Under the pieces are notes generated by a model that worked only from the letters and a program-made list of their open reading frames with translations, was not told the DNA's origin and ran no database searches. From positions 1 through 64,000 of the forward strand of contig NZ_JAHVIT010000011.1 in NCBI RefSeq assembly GCF_019801605.1: a DNA stretch of 64,000 nt, given 5' to 3'. Each line of letters begins with the position of its first letter. Position 1 is the stretch's first letter. Below, piece after piece: positions 1-9,278 of the stretch. This DNA is from Maritimibacter alkaliphilus. Lineage in GTDB: Bacteria > Pseudomonadota > Alphaproteobacteria > Rhodobacterales > Rhodobacteraceae. A program made the translations under genes and the position numbers.

Positions 1-378
1 CTCGAATTCCGTTCCGCCTTAACCGCCGCAGCTTCCGCCGCCGCGCCGTCCAGCGCCCCGTCAGCGCCTCAGCGCCGCCGGTGAAGGGGCTTTTACGGAG
101 AGTGACGGAGACCCGCAAGCACTTTTTTCAAAAAACATCGCCGACGCCCGAAAAAACTTCACATTCGCCCGCCAGGACAGCAGGCCCGGCACGCGGGGGG
201 CCTTGTTTTGCTGGGGTTTCACCCCGAAGACCGGTCAAACACCCGAAAGGGGGCGTTTTTCCGGCCCGGACGCGGACCCCGCGTCACCTTGGTCGCGCGG
301 GGCCGCCAGGCAGTCGGGAGCCCCGGATTTCGCCCCGTTTCGCCCCCCGACGACTCGGCCGACGACTCGCGGCGCCTC
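1..378. other. Left-edge region, mostly non-coding
   Basis: One frame is open from base 1 on the plus strand and stops at 82-84. It would encode an Ala/Pro/Ser/Arg-rich tail of 27 residues and could be the end of a gene entering from the left, but composition alone does not prove it. The rest to 378 holds no convincing gene. Bases 124-136 are a run of six T, a C and six A. I see no promoter or repeat that I can defend. Confidence 0.3.
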
Positions 379-1197
379 TCAGAGCAGTGGGAATCCCATC
401 GCCTGCAGCTGTTCCTTCAGCTTGTCGCGGCCCGAGAGGTACTCCGCACTGGCATAGCGGTCGGCATTGCGTTCGGAGAAGGTGACCGGCGGACGGCCCT
501 GCCCGGCCTCGTGACGGGCGAAGACCGTGTCATAGGCGGCCATGATCTCGGCCTCGGCGGCCTCGTCGCGGTTGTAGGTCTCCTCGTGCAGGACCACGGA
601 CTGCGGCAGGCGGGGGCGGACACCGGTGACGGGCGGCGTCTCGTAGCCGAGCGTCAGGCCGAAGATCACCACGGCGCGCGGCGGCAGGTTCAGCAGCTTG
701 GCCAGCCGGGCGGGTTCATTGCGCAGATTGCCGACGTAGCAGCTGCCGACGCCGAGGGATTCCGCCGCCAGCACCATGTTCTGCGCGACGATGGCACAGT
801 CGCAGGTCGCGGCCAGCAGGTTGTCCATGTAGGGCAGCGTGAAGAGATCGACCCCGGTGCGTTCGCCGATCCGGGCCGCGCGGGAGTGGTCGGCCACGAA
901 GCACAGGATCACCGGCGCGGTGGCGAGGAAGGGCTGGCGCCCCATCTCGGCCAGCTCGGCCTTGCGGGCGGGGTCGCGCACCGCGACGATGCTGATCGCC
1001 TGCATGTTGGAGGAGGAGGCCCCGGACTGGCCCGCGGCCAGCAGCGTCTCCAGCATCCCCTCGGGCAGGGGCCGGTCGGCGTAGCTGCGCACCGAGCGGT
1101 GCGACATCATCTGCTCCATCACGGCGGTGGCCTCGGTCAGCGGCGTGGCGGGCATCAGCCCGCCGTAACGGGTCTCGACATCTTTCTGGAAGGTCAT
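379..1197 (-). CDS. NfsA-type FMN nitroreductase family protein
   Basis: Probable flavin-dependent NAD(P)H oxidoreductase of the oxygen-insensitive nitroreductase family. The N-terminal HRSVRSY motif (about residue 33), the SSSNMQ stretch that follows and the late FGLTLGYE segment match the NfsA branch. The frame is open further upstream, but the ATG at 1197 is preferred: it follows a weak purine-rich site (AGAAGA) and puts the HRSVR motif at the usual distance from the start. Length 272 aa is slightly above the family norm of about 240-250. It lies 135 bp beyond flhB in the same direction and has no evident flagellar role. The physiological substrate cannot be read from sequence. Confidence 0.82.
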   Translation of the reverse strand: MTFQKDVETRYGGLMPATPLTEATAVMEQMMSHRSVRSYADRPLPEGMLETLLAAGQSGASSSNMQAISIVAVRDPARKAELAEMGRQPFLATAPVILCFVADHSRAARIGERTGVDLFTLPYMDNLLAATCDCAIVAQNMVLAAESLGVGSCYVGNLRNEPARLAKLLNLPPRAVVIFGLTLGYETPPVTGVRPRLPQSVVLHEETYNRDEAAEAEIMAAYDTVFARHEAGQGRPPVTFSERNADRYASAEYLSGRDKLKEQLQAMGFPLL

Positions 1198-1332
1198 GGG
1201 GTCTTCTGTCCTGGGGCTCTTGTCGGGCCGGACCGTAGGAGCGGCCCCCGGGGATGACAAGGCGAGCCCCCTGCCCCGCAGGCCCGCAGCACTGCGATTG
1301 CCGGGTTAAGCGGCAGTGCGGCTCCGCCCGGC

Positions 1333-2457
1333 TCAGTCGAAGCGCAGGCTGGAGCCTTCCGGCGGGCGGCGGTCCACGTTCTGCTTCAGGTCGAAGAGGA
1401 AGCCGATGATCTCCGCCACCGCCTGCCAGTGCTCCAGCGGGATCTGCTCGTCGATCTCGGCCACGGCGAAGAGCGCACGCGCCAGCGGCTTGTTCTCGAC
1501 GATCGGCACCTCGTGCTCCAGCGCCAGCTTCCGGATCTGCCCGGCCATCAGGTCGGCGCCCTTGGCGACGCAGACCGGGGCGATGTCGGTGCCCTGTTCA
1601 TAGCGCAGCGCCACGGCGAAATGTGTCGGGTTGGTCAGGATCACGGTGGCAGTGGGCACGGCGGTCTTGATCCGCTGCTTGGCCCGCTTGCGGCGCTGCT
1701 GCATCCGCTTGGCCTTGATCAGGGGATCGCCCTCGTTCTCCTTGTGCTCTTCCTTCACCTCCTGGACCGTCATGCGCTGCTTCTGCATCCAGCGGTGCCG
1801 CTTCCACAGCACGTCGATGACCGAGAGCACGGCGAGGAAGATCGTCACGATGATCAGCAACAGCGCCACCTGCCGGCCGATGTAGCCCAGCAGGGTTTCC
1901 GGCAGCAGGCCTTCGCCCTGCCAGATGTGGCGCACCGCGCGGGTGCCGACCCAGACCGCGACAGAGCCGACGAAGAGCACCTTGGCCACGGATTTCAGGA
2001 ACTCGACCAGGGCATCCACGGAGAAGATGCGCTTGAACCCGGCCAGCGGGTTGATCTTGGAGAGCTTGGGCTTGATCCGCTCGACGGCGACCACCGTCTC
2101 GCCCTGCACCAGCACGCCGAAGATCGCCGTGGTCACCAGCAGCACCAGCACCGGGCCCAGCACGATGCCGAGGCTCCGGGCCAGCGTCCATGTCACCTGC
2201 CCCACGTCGCGCAGGCCGGCGTGGTCCTCGCCGATCTCGACGGTGCCGGCGATGCGGAAGATGTTGCCAAGGACCCCGGCGAGGTTCGGCCCCAGCTGCG
2301 GCAGCAGGAACAGGGTGATGATCGCGAGCGACAGCACCCCCATGAGGATCCCCGGCTCGCGCGAGGAGGGCACGTCGCCCTGTTGCCGTGCCTTGCGCAG
2401 CTTTCGGAGCGTCGGCTCCTCCGTGCGGTTCTCCTTGTCGGTATCCTGCTCTGCCAT
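1333..2457 (-). CDS. flhB: Flagellar export gate protein FlhB
   Basis: Inner-membrane component of the flagellar type III export gate that switches substrate specificity from rod/hook to filament. The 374-aa protein has a charged N-terminus, four hydrophobic segments between about residues 35 and 222, and a cytoplasmic domain with the autocleavage motif NPTH at 276-279. It is last in a tightly packed leftward operon that starts with flgB; fliR ends 10 bp upstream. The partner that triggers the switch, FliK, is encoded at 50.8-52.5 kb. Length and motif are normal for the family. Confidence 0.97.
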   Translation of the reverse strand: MAEQDTDKENRTEEPTLRKLRKARQQGDVPSSREPGILMGVLSLAIITLFLLPQLGPNLAGVLGNIFRIAGTVEIGEDHAGLRDVGQVTWTLARSLGIVLGPVLVLLVTTAIFGVLVQGETVVAVERIKPKLSKINPLAGFKRIFSVDALVEFLKSVAKVLFVGSVAVWVGTRAVRHIWQGEGLLPETLLGYIGRQVALLLIIVTIFLAVLSVIDVLWKRHRWMQKQRMTVQEVKEEHKENEGDPLIKAKRMQQRRKRAKQRIKTAVPTATVILTNPTHFAVALRYEQGTDIAPVCVAKGADLMAGQIRKLALEHEVPIVENKPLARALFAVAEIDEQIPLEHWQAVAEIIGFLFDLKQNVDRRPPEGSSLRFD

Positions 2458-2467
2458 CGCGCCGCCC

Positions 2468-3223
2468 TCAGAAGACCATGCCGTTCAGCCAGTCGGCGAG
2501 GCGGTCGTGGACGACATGAAGCATCATCGGGCTGGCCATGACCAGAACGAAGAGCCCCGAGGCAATGAGGACCGGCGCCGCGATGAAGAAGACCGGCAGC
2601 GTGGGCATCATCCGGTTGGCGAGGCCGAAGCCCACGTTCAGTACCAGCGACATGACGAAGAAGGGCGCGGCGATCATCGCCCCGATGTAGAAGCTCATGC
2701 CCCCCGCCCGCAGGATCTGCTGCGCCATGTCACCGGGCATCAGCCCGCCCAGGGGAAACACCTCGTAGGAGCGCATCAGCGCGTCGATGATCAGGTAGTG
2801 CAGGTCGCTGGCAAAGATCAGCGCCGCCCCCGCCATCAGCAGCGCCGAGGCGATCAGGGTCGAGCCCTGGAACGATCCCAGCTCGTTCGAGAAGGCGTTG
2901 GCGAGGCCCGAGGTCAGGCCCACCTGGTAGCCCGCGAACTGGATCGCCGACATGATGATCCGCGCGGTCATCCCGATCCAGATGCCGATGGTCAGCTCCA
3001 GCCCGATGGCGAACAGCAATTGCAGCACGTTGGCGAACTCGGTGTCGGGCACGTCCACCGCCGGGCGCAACGCGACCGAGACGACCAGCCCGAAGGCCAG
3101 CCGCACCCGCACCGGGATCAGCGCCTCGCCGAAGCCCGGCATGAACATGAAGGTGGACCCAAGACGCGCAAAGACGAGCACGAAGCCCGTCACCTGCGCC
3201 GTCAGGAAGGCCGTCAGGTCCAT
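2468..3223 (-). CDS. fliR: Flagellar export gate protein FliR
   Basis: Membrane subunit of the FliPQR export pore. The 251-aa protein is almost wholly hydrophobic, with a MPGFGEALIP segment near residue 28 and a C-terminal MLHVVHDRL stretch typical of FliR. The start ATG at 3223 lies four bases after the flhA stop, so translation is probably coupled. FliQ is upstream in the same operon, while fliP is in the separate fliF operon at 32.8 kb. No truncation or unusual residue seen. Confidence 0.96.
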   Translation of the reverse strand: MDLTAFLTAQVTGFVLVFARLGSTFMFMPGFGEALIPVRVRLAFGLVVSVALRPAVDVPDTEFANVLQLLFAIGLELTIGIWIGMTARIIMSAIQFAGYQVGLTSGLANAFSNELGSFQGSTLIASALLMAGAALIFASDLHYLIIDALMRSYEVFPLGGLMPGDMAQQILRAGGMSFYIGAMIAAPFFVMSLVLNVGFGLANRMMPTLPVFFIAAPVLIASGLFVLVMASPMMLHVVHDRLADWLNGMVF

Positions 3224-3227
3224 GGCG

Positions 3228-5333
3228 TCAGTCCCCGATGGTGCCGACGGTGCGGATCTGCGCCTTGCGGTGGATCTCGGCGTGGGCGATCACCGGGGTG
3301 CGCGGGCTGACCCGCTCCAGCATCGAGCGCACGAAGGTGCGCACGTCGGGCGGCACCATGATCGCGGGCCATTCGTCCTTCGAGGCATGCTTCTGGATCA
3401 CCTGCCGGGCCTGAAGCACGAATTCCTGCACCCGCTGCGGGGACATCAGGAAATTCCGGTCGTCGCCGTTGATCCGCACCGCGTCGATGAATTCCTTCTC
3501 CCAGCTGCCCGAGAGGTTGATGGCGGAGATATAGCCGCTCTGATCGGTGAGCGAGTTGCAGATCTGGCTGGCCAGCTTGCGCCGCACATGTTCCGTGACG
3601 GTGACGATGTTCGGGTTCTTGCGCCCGACCTCGGCAATCGCCTCGATGATCAGCGGCAGGTTCCGGATCGAGACATGTTCCTTCAGCAGCTGCTGCAGCA
3701 CCTGCTGCACCGTGATCACCGGAGAGCCGCCGATCTCGTTCGCCAGCTTCTGGTACTCCCGGTCGAGGTTGTTGATCAGGCCCTGCGTCGCGCCGTAGGT
3801 CAGCAGCTCCGGCATGTGTTCCTTGATCACCTCGGTCAGGTGGGTGGTGATGACGCTCTCGGGATCGACCACGGTATAGCCCTGCCGCTCGGCCTCCTGC
3901 GCATGGGCCCGGTCGACCCAGACCGCGTCGAGGCCAAAGGTCGGGTCCTTGCACTTCTCCCCCGGCAGGGCGATCGGCGCCTCGGCGGGGTTGATCACCA
4001 TCATGCCGTGCGGGCGCACCTCGCCCCGGGCCACGTCCACGCCCTGCACCCGGATCGCATAGCTGGTGGAGGGCAGCGCCGCCTCGTCCTTGATCCGCAC
4101 CGAGGGCAGGACAAAGCCGTATTCGCGCGCGAAGAGCGACCGGAGCGAGCGGATCTTGCCCGGCAGGGCGGCGTCGGGCGCATTGATCAGCGGCACCAGC
4201 GCCGCGCCCATCTCAAGGCGCAGATCGTCCAGCTTCATGGTCTCCTTGATGTCGTCCTCGGGCTTGGCCGCGCCCGCCCGCTCGGCCGCAACCGCGTCGC
4301 GGACCTTCTTGTCCTCCGCCGCCTTCGCCCGGCGCTGCATGGTCCAGCCCAGCCCCGCCATCAGCCCGGTCAGCAGCACGAAGATCGGCATCGGGAAACC
4401 CGGCAGAAGCCCGATCCCCAAAAGCAGCGCCGAGGCCATGTAAAGCGCCTTGGGGAACTTCGACAGCTGACCCAGAACCGCTTCGTTCGCCGCGCCCTCT
4501 GTGCCGCCCTTGGTCACCAGCAGGCCCGCGGCCAGCGAGACGACCAGCGCGGGGATCTGGCTCACCAGCCCGTCGCCGATGGTCAGCACCGTGTAGAAAT
4601 CCGCCGCCGCCCCGACGGTCAGCCCGTGTTGCAGCACGCCGATCAGGATGCCGCCGATCACGTTGACCAGCGTGATGATGATCCCCGCCACCGCGTCGCC
4701 GCGCACGAATTTCGACGCACCGTCCATCGCGCCGAAGAAGCCGCTCTCGTCCTCCAGCTCCTTGCGGCGGCGGCGGGCTTCTTCCTCGTCGATCATGCCC
4801 GCGCCAAGGTCGGCGTCGATCGCCATCTGCTTGCCCGGCATCGCGTCGAGCGAGAACCGCGCCGCGACTTCCGCGATCCGGGTGGAGCCCTTGGTGATCA
4901 CCACGAAGTTGATCACCACGAGGATGGTGAAGATCACGATCCCGATGACGTAGTTGCCGCCCACGATGAACCGCGAGAAGCCCTCGATCACGCCGCCCGC
5001 CGCGCCGGGCCCGGTGTGGCCCTCGCTCAGGATCAGCCGGGTCGAGGCGACGTTCAGCGACAGCCGCAGCATGGTCACCACCAGCAGCAGCGTCGGGAAG
5101 GAGTTGAACTCCAGCGGCTTCGGGATCCACAGCGCCACCATCAGGATCAGCACCGACAGCGACAGCGAGATCGCCAGCCCCAGGTCCAGCAGCACCGGCG
5201 GCAGCGGGATGAAGAGCATCAGCAGCACCAGCGTCACGCCGATGGCAAAGCCGATGTCGTGATTGGCCAGCGAACGGGTCACCCACTCCGGGAGGGCGAA
5301 GGGCTTGGCCTTGGCGGTGGCTGTCTTGCTCAT
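3228..5333 (-). CDS. flhA: Flagellar export gate protein FlhA
   Basis: Largest subunit of the export gate; its cytoplasmic ring docks chaperone-substrate complexes and takes part in proton-driven export. The 701-aa length is standard. The N-terminal half has about eight membrane spans and the conserved FHIPEP-family signature region (MPGKQMAIDADL, about residue 190). A charged linker near 330-365 leads into the large cytoplasmic domain. It starts two bases after the transglycosylase stop and is followed by fliR. The antisense strand has a long open frame (878 codons), which is a composition artefact. Confidence 0.97.
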   Translation of the reverse strand: MSKTATAKAKPFALPEWVTRSLANHDIGFAIGVTLVLLMLFIPLPPVLLDLGLAISLSLSVLILMVALWIPKPLEFNSFPTLLLVVTMLRLSLNVASTRLILSEGHTGPGAAGGVIEGFSRFIVGGNYVIGIVIFTILVVINFVVITKGSTRIAEVAARFSLDAMPGKQMAIDADLGAGMIDEEEARRRRKELEDESGFFGAMDGASKFVRGDAVAGIIITLVNVIGGILIGVLQHGLTVGAAADFYTVLTIGDGLVSQIPALVVSLAAGLLVTKGGTEGAANEAVLGQLSKFPKALYMASALLLGIGLLPGFPMPIFVLLTGLMAGLGWTMQRRAKAAEDKKVRDAVAAERAGAAKPEDDIKETMKLDDLRLEMGAALVPLINAPDAALPGKIRSLRSLFAREYGFVLPSVRIKDEAALPSTSYAIRVQGVDVARGEVRPHGMMVINPAEAPIALPGEKCKDPTFGLDAVWVDRAHAQEAERQGYTVVDPESVITTHLTEVIKEHMPELLTYGATQGLINNLDREYQKLANEIGGSPVITVQQVLQQLLKEHVSIRNLPLIIEAIAEVGRKNPNIVTVTEHVRRKLASQICNSLTDQSGYISAINLSGSWEKEFIDAVRINGDDRNFLMSPQRVQEFVLQARQVIQKHASKDEWPAIMVPPDVRTFVRSMLERVSPRTPVIAHAEIHRKAQIRTVGTIGD

Positions 5334-5334
5334 C

Positions 5335-6111
5335 TCAGAACATGGCCTCGAAGTTCGGCAGGATGGGCTGCATCTCGCGCGAGGAATAGAGCGTCCAGCG
5401 CCCCTCCCCTTCCGTCATCTGCCCGGACCAGAAGGCGCCCGCCTGCAGCGGCGCGGGGGTCGGGGCGGCTTCGGCCAGCTGGATATCGGTGCCCGAGGCC
5501 ATGGCGCGGAACTCGGCGATGCGCTCGTTGGCGACGGTCACGTTGCGGCGCAGCGAGGTCAGGTAGATCTCGCGCTTCTCCGGCGTGAAGGAATGGTAGG
5601 AGCCGGCGGCCGTCACCCAGTCACCGGTCTTCTCGTAGAGAGACTTCAGGAAGCGGGCGGCATAGTCCACGTTGGTGGCCGGGTCGAAGCCCTCCGCCGG
5701 GCTGCGAAACGCCTCCGGGTGCCAGTGCAGGTTGATCTGCATGCAGCCCACGTCGATGGATTTCACGCCCTGCCGCTTCTGGTCCGCGACCCAGTTCAGC
5801 GCCTCGTTGCGGCTGCCGAAGACCCGCCCGGTGCCTTCCGCGTTCACGGCCCAGGGCCAGACGGTGAAATGCCCGTCGCGCCGCAGCCCCGCCTCCTGCA
5901 GGCCAATGCCCAGCAGGATGTTTTCCGGAATGCCGTGGCGCAGCTGCGCCTTCAGGATCTCGCGCACGCAGACGCCGGTGTCCTCCACCACGGCCTGCCG
6001 CTGCATCCGCGGGCGTTCCGTCGGGGTGTAGAACCCCGACCAGCCGTCAGCCGCAAGCGCGGGCACGGCCAGCAGCGCGGCAAGCGCGGCCAGAAGGCCC
6101 CGCGCCCTCAT
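5335..6111 (-). CDS. Flagellar-operon lytic transglycosylase (SLT domain)
   Basis: Predicted periplasmic peptidoglycan-cleaving enzyme that would open the wall for the rod. Residues 1-21 form a signal peptide ending in ALA-AD. The SLT fold follows, with the likely catalytic Glu73 in GLQEAGL and the substrate-groove motif GCMQIN at 122-127. The 258-aa gene lies between fliQ (ATGA overlap at 6108-6111) and flhA. Rhodobacter sphaeroides is known to use a separate SltF for this step because its FlgJ lacks a muramidase domain. The FlgJ-type protein here (37.9 kb) is likewise only the rod-binding part, so this gene is the probable SltF equivalent. Confidence 0.88.
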   Translation of the reverse strand: MRARGLLAALAALLAVPALAADGWSGFYTPTERPRMQRQAVVEDTGVCVREILKAQLRHGIPENILLGIGLQEAGLRRDGHFTVWPWAVNAEGTGRVFGSRNEALNWVADQKRQGVKSIDVGCMQINLHWHPEAFRSPAEGFDPATNVDYAARFLKSLYEKTGDWVTAAGSYHSFTPEKREIYLTSLRRNVTVANERIAEFRAMASGTDIQLAEAAPTPAPLQAGAFWSGQMTEGEGRWTLYSSREMQPILPNFEAMF

Positions 6112-6377
6112 ACGCCCCCGCTGACGATCAGATCGAAGATCCGGTCCGAGAAGCGCAGCAGCACGTTGTAGATGAAGGGAGTCGCCGCCAGCAGCGTGAT
6201 GATGATCGCCGCGATCTTCGGCACGAAGGTCAGCGTCATCTCCTGAATCTGGGTCAGCGCCTGGAAGAAGGCGATGCCGAGCCCCACCAGCAGGGCCACG
6301 ATCATGACCGGAGCGGCGCCGTAGAGCACCGTCAGGAACATCTCCGACAGGATGTCGTAAGTATCGCCCTCGGTCAC
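6108..6377 (-). CDS. fliQ: Flagellar export gate protein FliQ
   Basis: Small 89-aa membrane protein with two hydrophobic helices, part of the FliPQR pore. The QALTQIQEMTLTFVPK segment (about residues 40-55) between the helices is the hallmark of the family. Its stop overlaps the start of the transglycosylase gene and it follows fliE by 22 bases. Confidence 0.96.
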   Translation of the reverse strand: MTEGDTYDILSEMFLTVLYGAAPVMIVALLVGLGIAFFQALTQIQEMTLTFVPKIAAIIITLLAATPFIYNVLLRFSDRIFDLIVSGGV

Positions 6378-6399
6378 GTCCGCCCCCAGTCCGGCCGCG

Positions 6400-6729
6400 T
6401 TACAGCGGCATGTTCATGATGTCGCGGTAGGCATCCACCAGCTTGTCGCGCACCGCCACGGCGGTCTGCACGGTGGTTTCCAGCGCAACCGTCGCCTCGA
6501 CCACCTCCTGCGTGGTCACCTTGTCCTGCACCCCCGCCACGGCGACGCGATCCGCCTCGCGCGCGGTGCCGATCGCCTCTTCCGTCGCCTGCCGCAGCAT
6601 GTCGGCAAAACTGGTGCCGCCATCCTCCCCCGTGCCCTGGTCGAGCACGTTCTTCTCGGCATGGATCTGCAGCGAGTTCTGGTAGGCACCGCGGACCGCG
6701 GCAGAGGAAATCAGGGTCGTATCAGCCAT
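6400..6729 (-). CDS. fliE: MS-ring/rod adapter FliE
   Basis: FliE joins the rod to the MS ring and is an early export substrate. The 109-aa protein ends with the conserved region (VVEATVALETTVQTAVAVRD, then LVDAYRDIMNMPL). The N-terminal 45 residues are Gly/Thr-rich and variable. It sits six bases after flgC in the rod/export operon. Length is normal. Confidence 0.94.
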   Translation of the reverse strand: MADTTLISSAAVRGAYQNSLQIHAEKNVLDQGTGEDGGTSFADMLRQATEEAIGTAREADRVAVAGVQDKVTTQEVVEATVALETTVQTAVAVRDKLVDAYRDIMNMPL

Positions 6730-6735
6730 TCACGC

Positions 6736-7146
6736 TCACTCCAGCAGGTCGAGGATCTGGCTGCGCATCCGGCGCCCGGCCTCGAACATGTTCATATTCG
6801 CTTCGTAACTGCGCGCCGCCTCGCGCATGTTCGCCATCTCCATCACCGTGTTCACGTTGGAGATCTTGACGTAGCCGTTCTCGTCCGCCGCCGGATGCGA
6901 GGGATCGTAGCTCAGCTCGAATTCCGACATGTCGCGCCCGATGTCCGAGACATCGACCTTCGACACGCCGGTCTCGCGATCCACGGCCTCCTCGAAGGAG
7001 ATCGTCTTGCGGCGATAGGGCTCCGCCCCCGGCGAGGAGCCCAGCGAGTTGGCGTTGGCCACATTCTCGGAGACGACCTTCAGCCGCTCGCCCTGCGCGC
7101 GCATGCCCGAGGCCGCAACCGTGGTGATGGACTTCAATGGATCCAT
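6736..7146 (-). CDS. flgC: Proximal rod protein FlgC
   Basis: Rod protein of 136 aa. The N-terminal ASGMRAQGERLKVVSENVAN segment (about residues 12-31) and the C-terminal NMREAARSYEANMNMFEAGR are the paired helices that rod and hook proteins use to polymerise. It lies 10 bases after flgB in the same operon. Confidence 0.96.
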   Translation of the reverse strand: MDPLKSITTVAASGMRAQGERLKVVSENVANANSLGSSPGAEPYRRKTISFEEAVDRETGVSKVDVSDIGRDMSEFELSYDPSHPAADENGYVKISNVNTVMEMANMREAARSYEANMNMFEAGRRMRSQILDLLE

Positions 7147-7156
7147 GAAAAGCCTC

Positions 7157-7555
7157 TTAACGAATGCCGGTCACGGCCAGCGTCAGCAGGTCATGACCTT
7201 TCTTGTAAAGCTGGGCCGCCATCCGGTAGCTCTCGCTCACCTCGTTGGCCTTGATCGCCTGCTGCTCCAGCACGACGGTGTTGCCGTCCATGCCGGTCTC
7301 CCAGGCGCTCTCGTCCGCAGCGGTGCGGACCCCGCCGGAGGGCGCGGTGCCGGAAATGTGGTTCGCATTGGTCACGACGACGCCGGTCGACTGCCGCGTG
7401 CGGCCCATCGCTTCCTCGAACCCCACGACCTCGCGCGCCTTGTACTCAGGCGTGTTCGCGTTCGCGATGTTCTCGGAAATCACCGTCTGCCGCGCGGACA
7501 GCCACTTCATCCGCTCGGACGCGATCCGGAAAAATGACATATCCTGAAGTTTCAA
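7157..7555 (-). CDS. flgB: Proximal rod protein FlgB, probable TTG start
   Basis: First gene of the leftward rod/export operon. The protein contains the rod motif RQTVISENIANANTPEY (about residues 22-38). The longest frame starts with TTG at 7555, preceded by AAGGAAA at good spacing. The next ATG, at 7540, has only a poorly placed CAGG. Starting at the TTG gives the family-typical distance of about 15 residues to the RMKWLS segment, so TTG is preferred. FliF also appears to use TTG. 132 aa is normal for FlgB. Confidence 0.94.
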   Translation of the reverse strand: MKLQDMSFFRIASERMKWLSARQTVISENIANANTPEYKAREVVGFEEAMGRTRQSTGVVVTNANHISGTAPSGGVRTAADESAWETGMDGNTVVLEQQAIKANEVSESYRMAAQLYKKGHDLLTLAVTGIR

Positions 7556-7622
7556 AGGCGGTTTCCTTTTCGTTCAACCAAGGATAGCATGTATAAATCG
7601 GCTTTTCTACGGGATAAGGCTT
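7556..7622. promoter_or_regulatory. Divergent flgB / fliI promoter region
   Basis: Only 67 bp separate the flgB and fliI starts, so both promoters must lie here or reach into the genes. The middle is AT-rich (ATGTATAAATCGG near 7590, then GGGATAAGG just before fliI). I could not fix -35/-10 boxes with confidence, and the TATACTTGA motif seen at other flagellar promoters is absent. Confidence 0.4.
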
Positions 7623-8999
7623 ATGCAGACCCCGTTTTCTGAACTATCTACGTTTGCACGTAACCTTGATGCAACAAGAATAGTCGGTGAGGTCAAGGCC
7701 ATCCTCGGTCTTTCCCTCACCGTGACAGGACTTGAGCGCGTCATGGGCATCGGGCAGCGCTGCGTCGTGCAGGGCCGCCACGGCCCCGTGCTGGGCGAGG
7801 TCGTCGGCATCGACGAACAGGGCACCCATGTCCTGCCCTTCGGCACGTGGCACGGCGTCACCACCGGGAACGAGGTCACCTTCTCCCCGCAGGGCGAGAT
7901 GATCCGCCCGCACCACGCCTGGGTCGGCCGGGTGATCAACGCGCTCGGCGAACCGGTGGACCGCAAGGGCCCCCTGCACGAGGGCGACAATCCCCGCAAG
8001 GTCAAGGCCGGGCCCCCGCCCGCCTTCGATCGCCGCCGCGTCGGGCGCCGTCTCGAAACCGGCATCAAGATCTTCGACGTCTTCACGCCGCTCTGCCGTG
8101 GTCAGCGGATGGGCGTCTTCTCCGGCTCCGGCGTCGGGAAATCGACGCTCATGGCCATGCTGGCCCGCAACGCCGATGCCGACGTGATCGTCGTGGGGCT
8201 GATCGGCGAACGGGGCCGCGAGGTCATGGACTTCATCGAGGAAGACCTCGGCCCCGAGGGCATGGCGCGCTCCGTCGTCGTGGTCTCCACCGGGGACGAG
8301 CCGCCCCTGATGCGCCGCCAGGCCGCCTGGACGGCCACCGCCGTTGCCGAATACTTCCGCGACCAGGGCCTGCAGGTCCTGCTGCTCATGGACAGCGTCA
8401 CCCGCTTCGCCATGGCACAGCGCGAGATCGGCCTCTCGGGGGGCGAGCCGCCGACCTCCAAGGGCTACCCGCCCACGGTCTTCGCGGAACTGCCGCAGCT
8501 GATGGAACGCGCGGGCCCGGGGACCGAGGGCACCGGCGACATCACCGCGATCTACACCGTCCTCGTGGACGGCGACGACATGAACGAACCGGTGGCCGAC
8601 TCGGTGCGCGGGATCATGGACGGCCACGTCGTCCTCGCCCGCCGCATCGCCGAGCGGGGCCGCTTCCCCGCCGTGGACCTGCATCAGAGCATCTCGCGGA
8701 TGCTGCCCGACTGCCACTCCGAGGCCGAATACGCCGTGCTGCAGGCCGCGCGCCGGACGCTGGCGAAATACGCCGACATGGAAGAGCTGATCCGGCTTGG
8801 CGCCTACCGCAAGGGCTCCGACGCGGACATCGACGCGGCGATCAAGTTCTACGATCCGGTCGAAAGCTTCCTCAGCCAGCGGAAGCACCAGACGATGATC
8901 GCGGACGAGACCTTCGCGCATATCTACCAGCTGCTGCTGGACGCCGGAGTGAAGGTGGAACTGCCGCAACCCCAGACGGCGGTGCAACGGGCTGGGTGA
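7623..8999 (+). CDS. fliI: Flagellar export ATPase FliI
   Basis: Soluble ATPase that powers and orders protein delivery to the export gate, working with FliH (31.8 kb) and FliJ (62.3 kb). The 458-aa protein has a Walker A GSGVGKST at 168-175, the Walker B region LLMDSVTRFA, and the SGGEPPTSKGYPP segment diagnostic for the FliI/F1-beta family. It is transcribed alone, away from the flgB operon. Its downstream side is the 9-27 kb non-flagellar insert, so it is cut off from the rest of the flagellar genes. Confidence 0.97.
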   Translation: MQTPFSELSTFARNLDATRIVGEVKAILGLSLTVTGLERVMGIGQRCVVQGRHGPVLGEVVGIDEQGTHVLPFGTWHGVTTGNEVTFSPQGEMIRPHHAWVGRVINALGEPVDRKGPLHEGDNPRKVKAGPPPAFDRRRVGRRLETGIKIFDVFTPLCRGQRMGVFSGSGVGKSTLMAMLARNADADVIVVGLIGERGREVMDFIEEDLGPEGMARSVVVVSTGDEPPLMRRQAAWTATAVAEYFRDQGLQVLLLMDSVTRFAMAQREIGLSGGEPPTSKGYPPTVFAELPQLMERAGPGTEGTGDITAIYTVLVDGDDMNEPVADSVRGIMDGHVVLARRIAERGRFPAVDLHQSISRMLPDCHSEAEYAVLQAARRTLAKYADMEELIRLGAYRKGSDADIDAAIKFYDPVESFLSQRKHQTMIADETFAHIYQLLLDAGVKVELPQPQTAVQRAG

Positions 9000-9163
9000 G
9001 GGAGACGGCCAAAGACTGCGGGGCCTGCGTCGCCCAACGGTCGCAACAACAGCGGTTCCCCGGCCCGACATGACCACGAAGGGCAGTGCCGCCCCATCAG
9101 GGCGGGTCGTCCCCCTTTCGCCCTCACCTCCGGCCAGCTCTCACCACGAAGGGCTGAGCTGAC

Positions 9164-9231
9164 CCGCGGGGTGGCGCACTTGCGCCGCCCCATGGGGGCG
9201 GGTCGGCGCAGCCCGGCCCGAGGCCGGGCGG
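9164..9231. repeat. Dispersed GC-rich repeat, copy A
   Basis: About 68 bp, roughly 90% identical by eye to 14416-14484. Both contain CCGCGGGGTGGCGCA, then GCCCCATGGGGGCGGGTCGG, then a GCCCGG...CCGGGC hairpin. Read in reverse, each copy yields the same short spurious peptide frame (GRAAPTRPHGAA). Both copies lie between genes. It looks like a non-coding repetitive element that can fold, not an insertion sequence, since there is no transposase or target duplication. Confidence 0.7.
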
Positions 9232-9250
9232 AACACCCCAGAGAGCTCAA

Positions 9251-9278
9251 AGCAAAAAGCGCCCCTCAACGGAGCGCT
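9251..9278 (-). terminator. Rho-independent terminator of repA
   Basis: On the minus strand, AGCGCTCC and GGGGCGCT (9278-9271 and 9265-9258) pair with one mismatch around a 5-base loop. They are followed by TTTTTGCTTT. The position, 42 bases past the repA stop, fits. Confidence 0.75.

Noticed and set aside
2952-5588. 878-codon open frame on the plus strand across flhA and fliR
   Set aside because: It is antisense to two clear flagellar genes; its His/Arg/Gln/Gly-rich product is a by-product of GC-rich codon use on the other strand.
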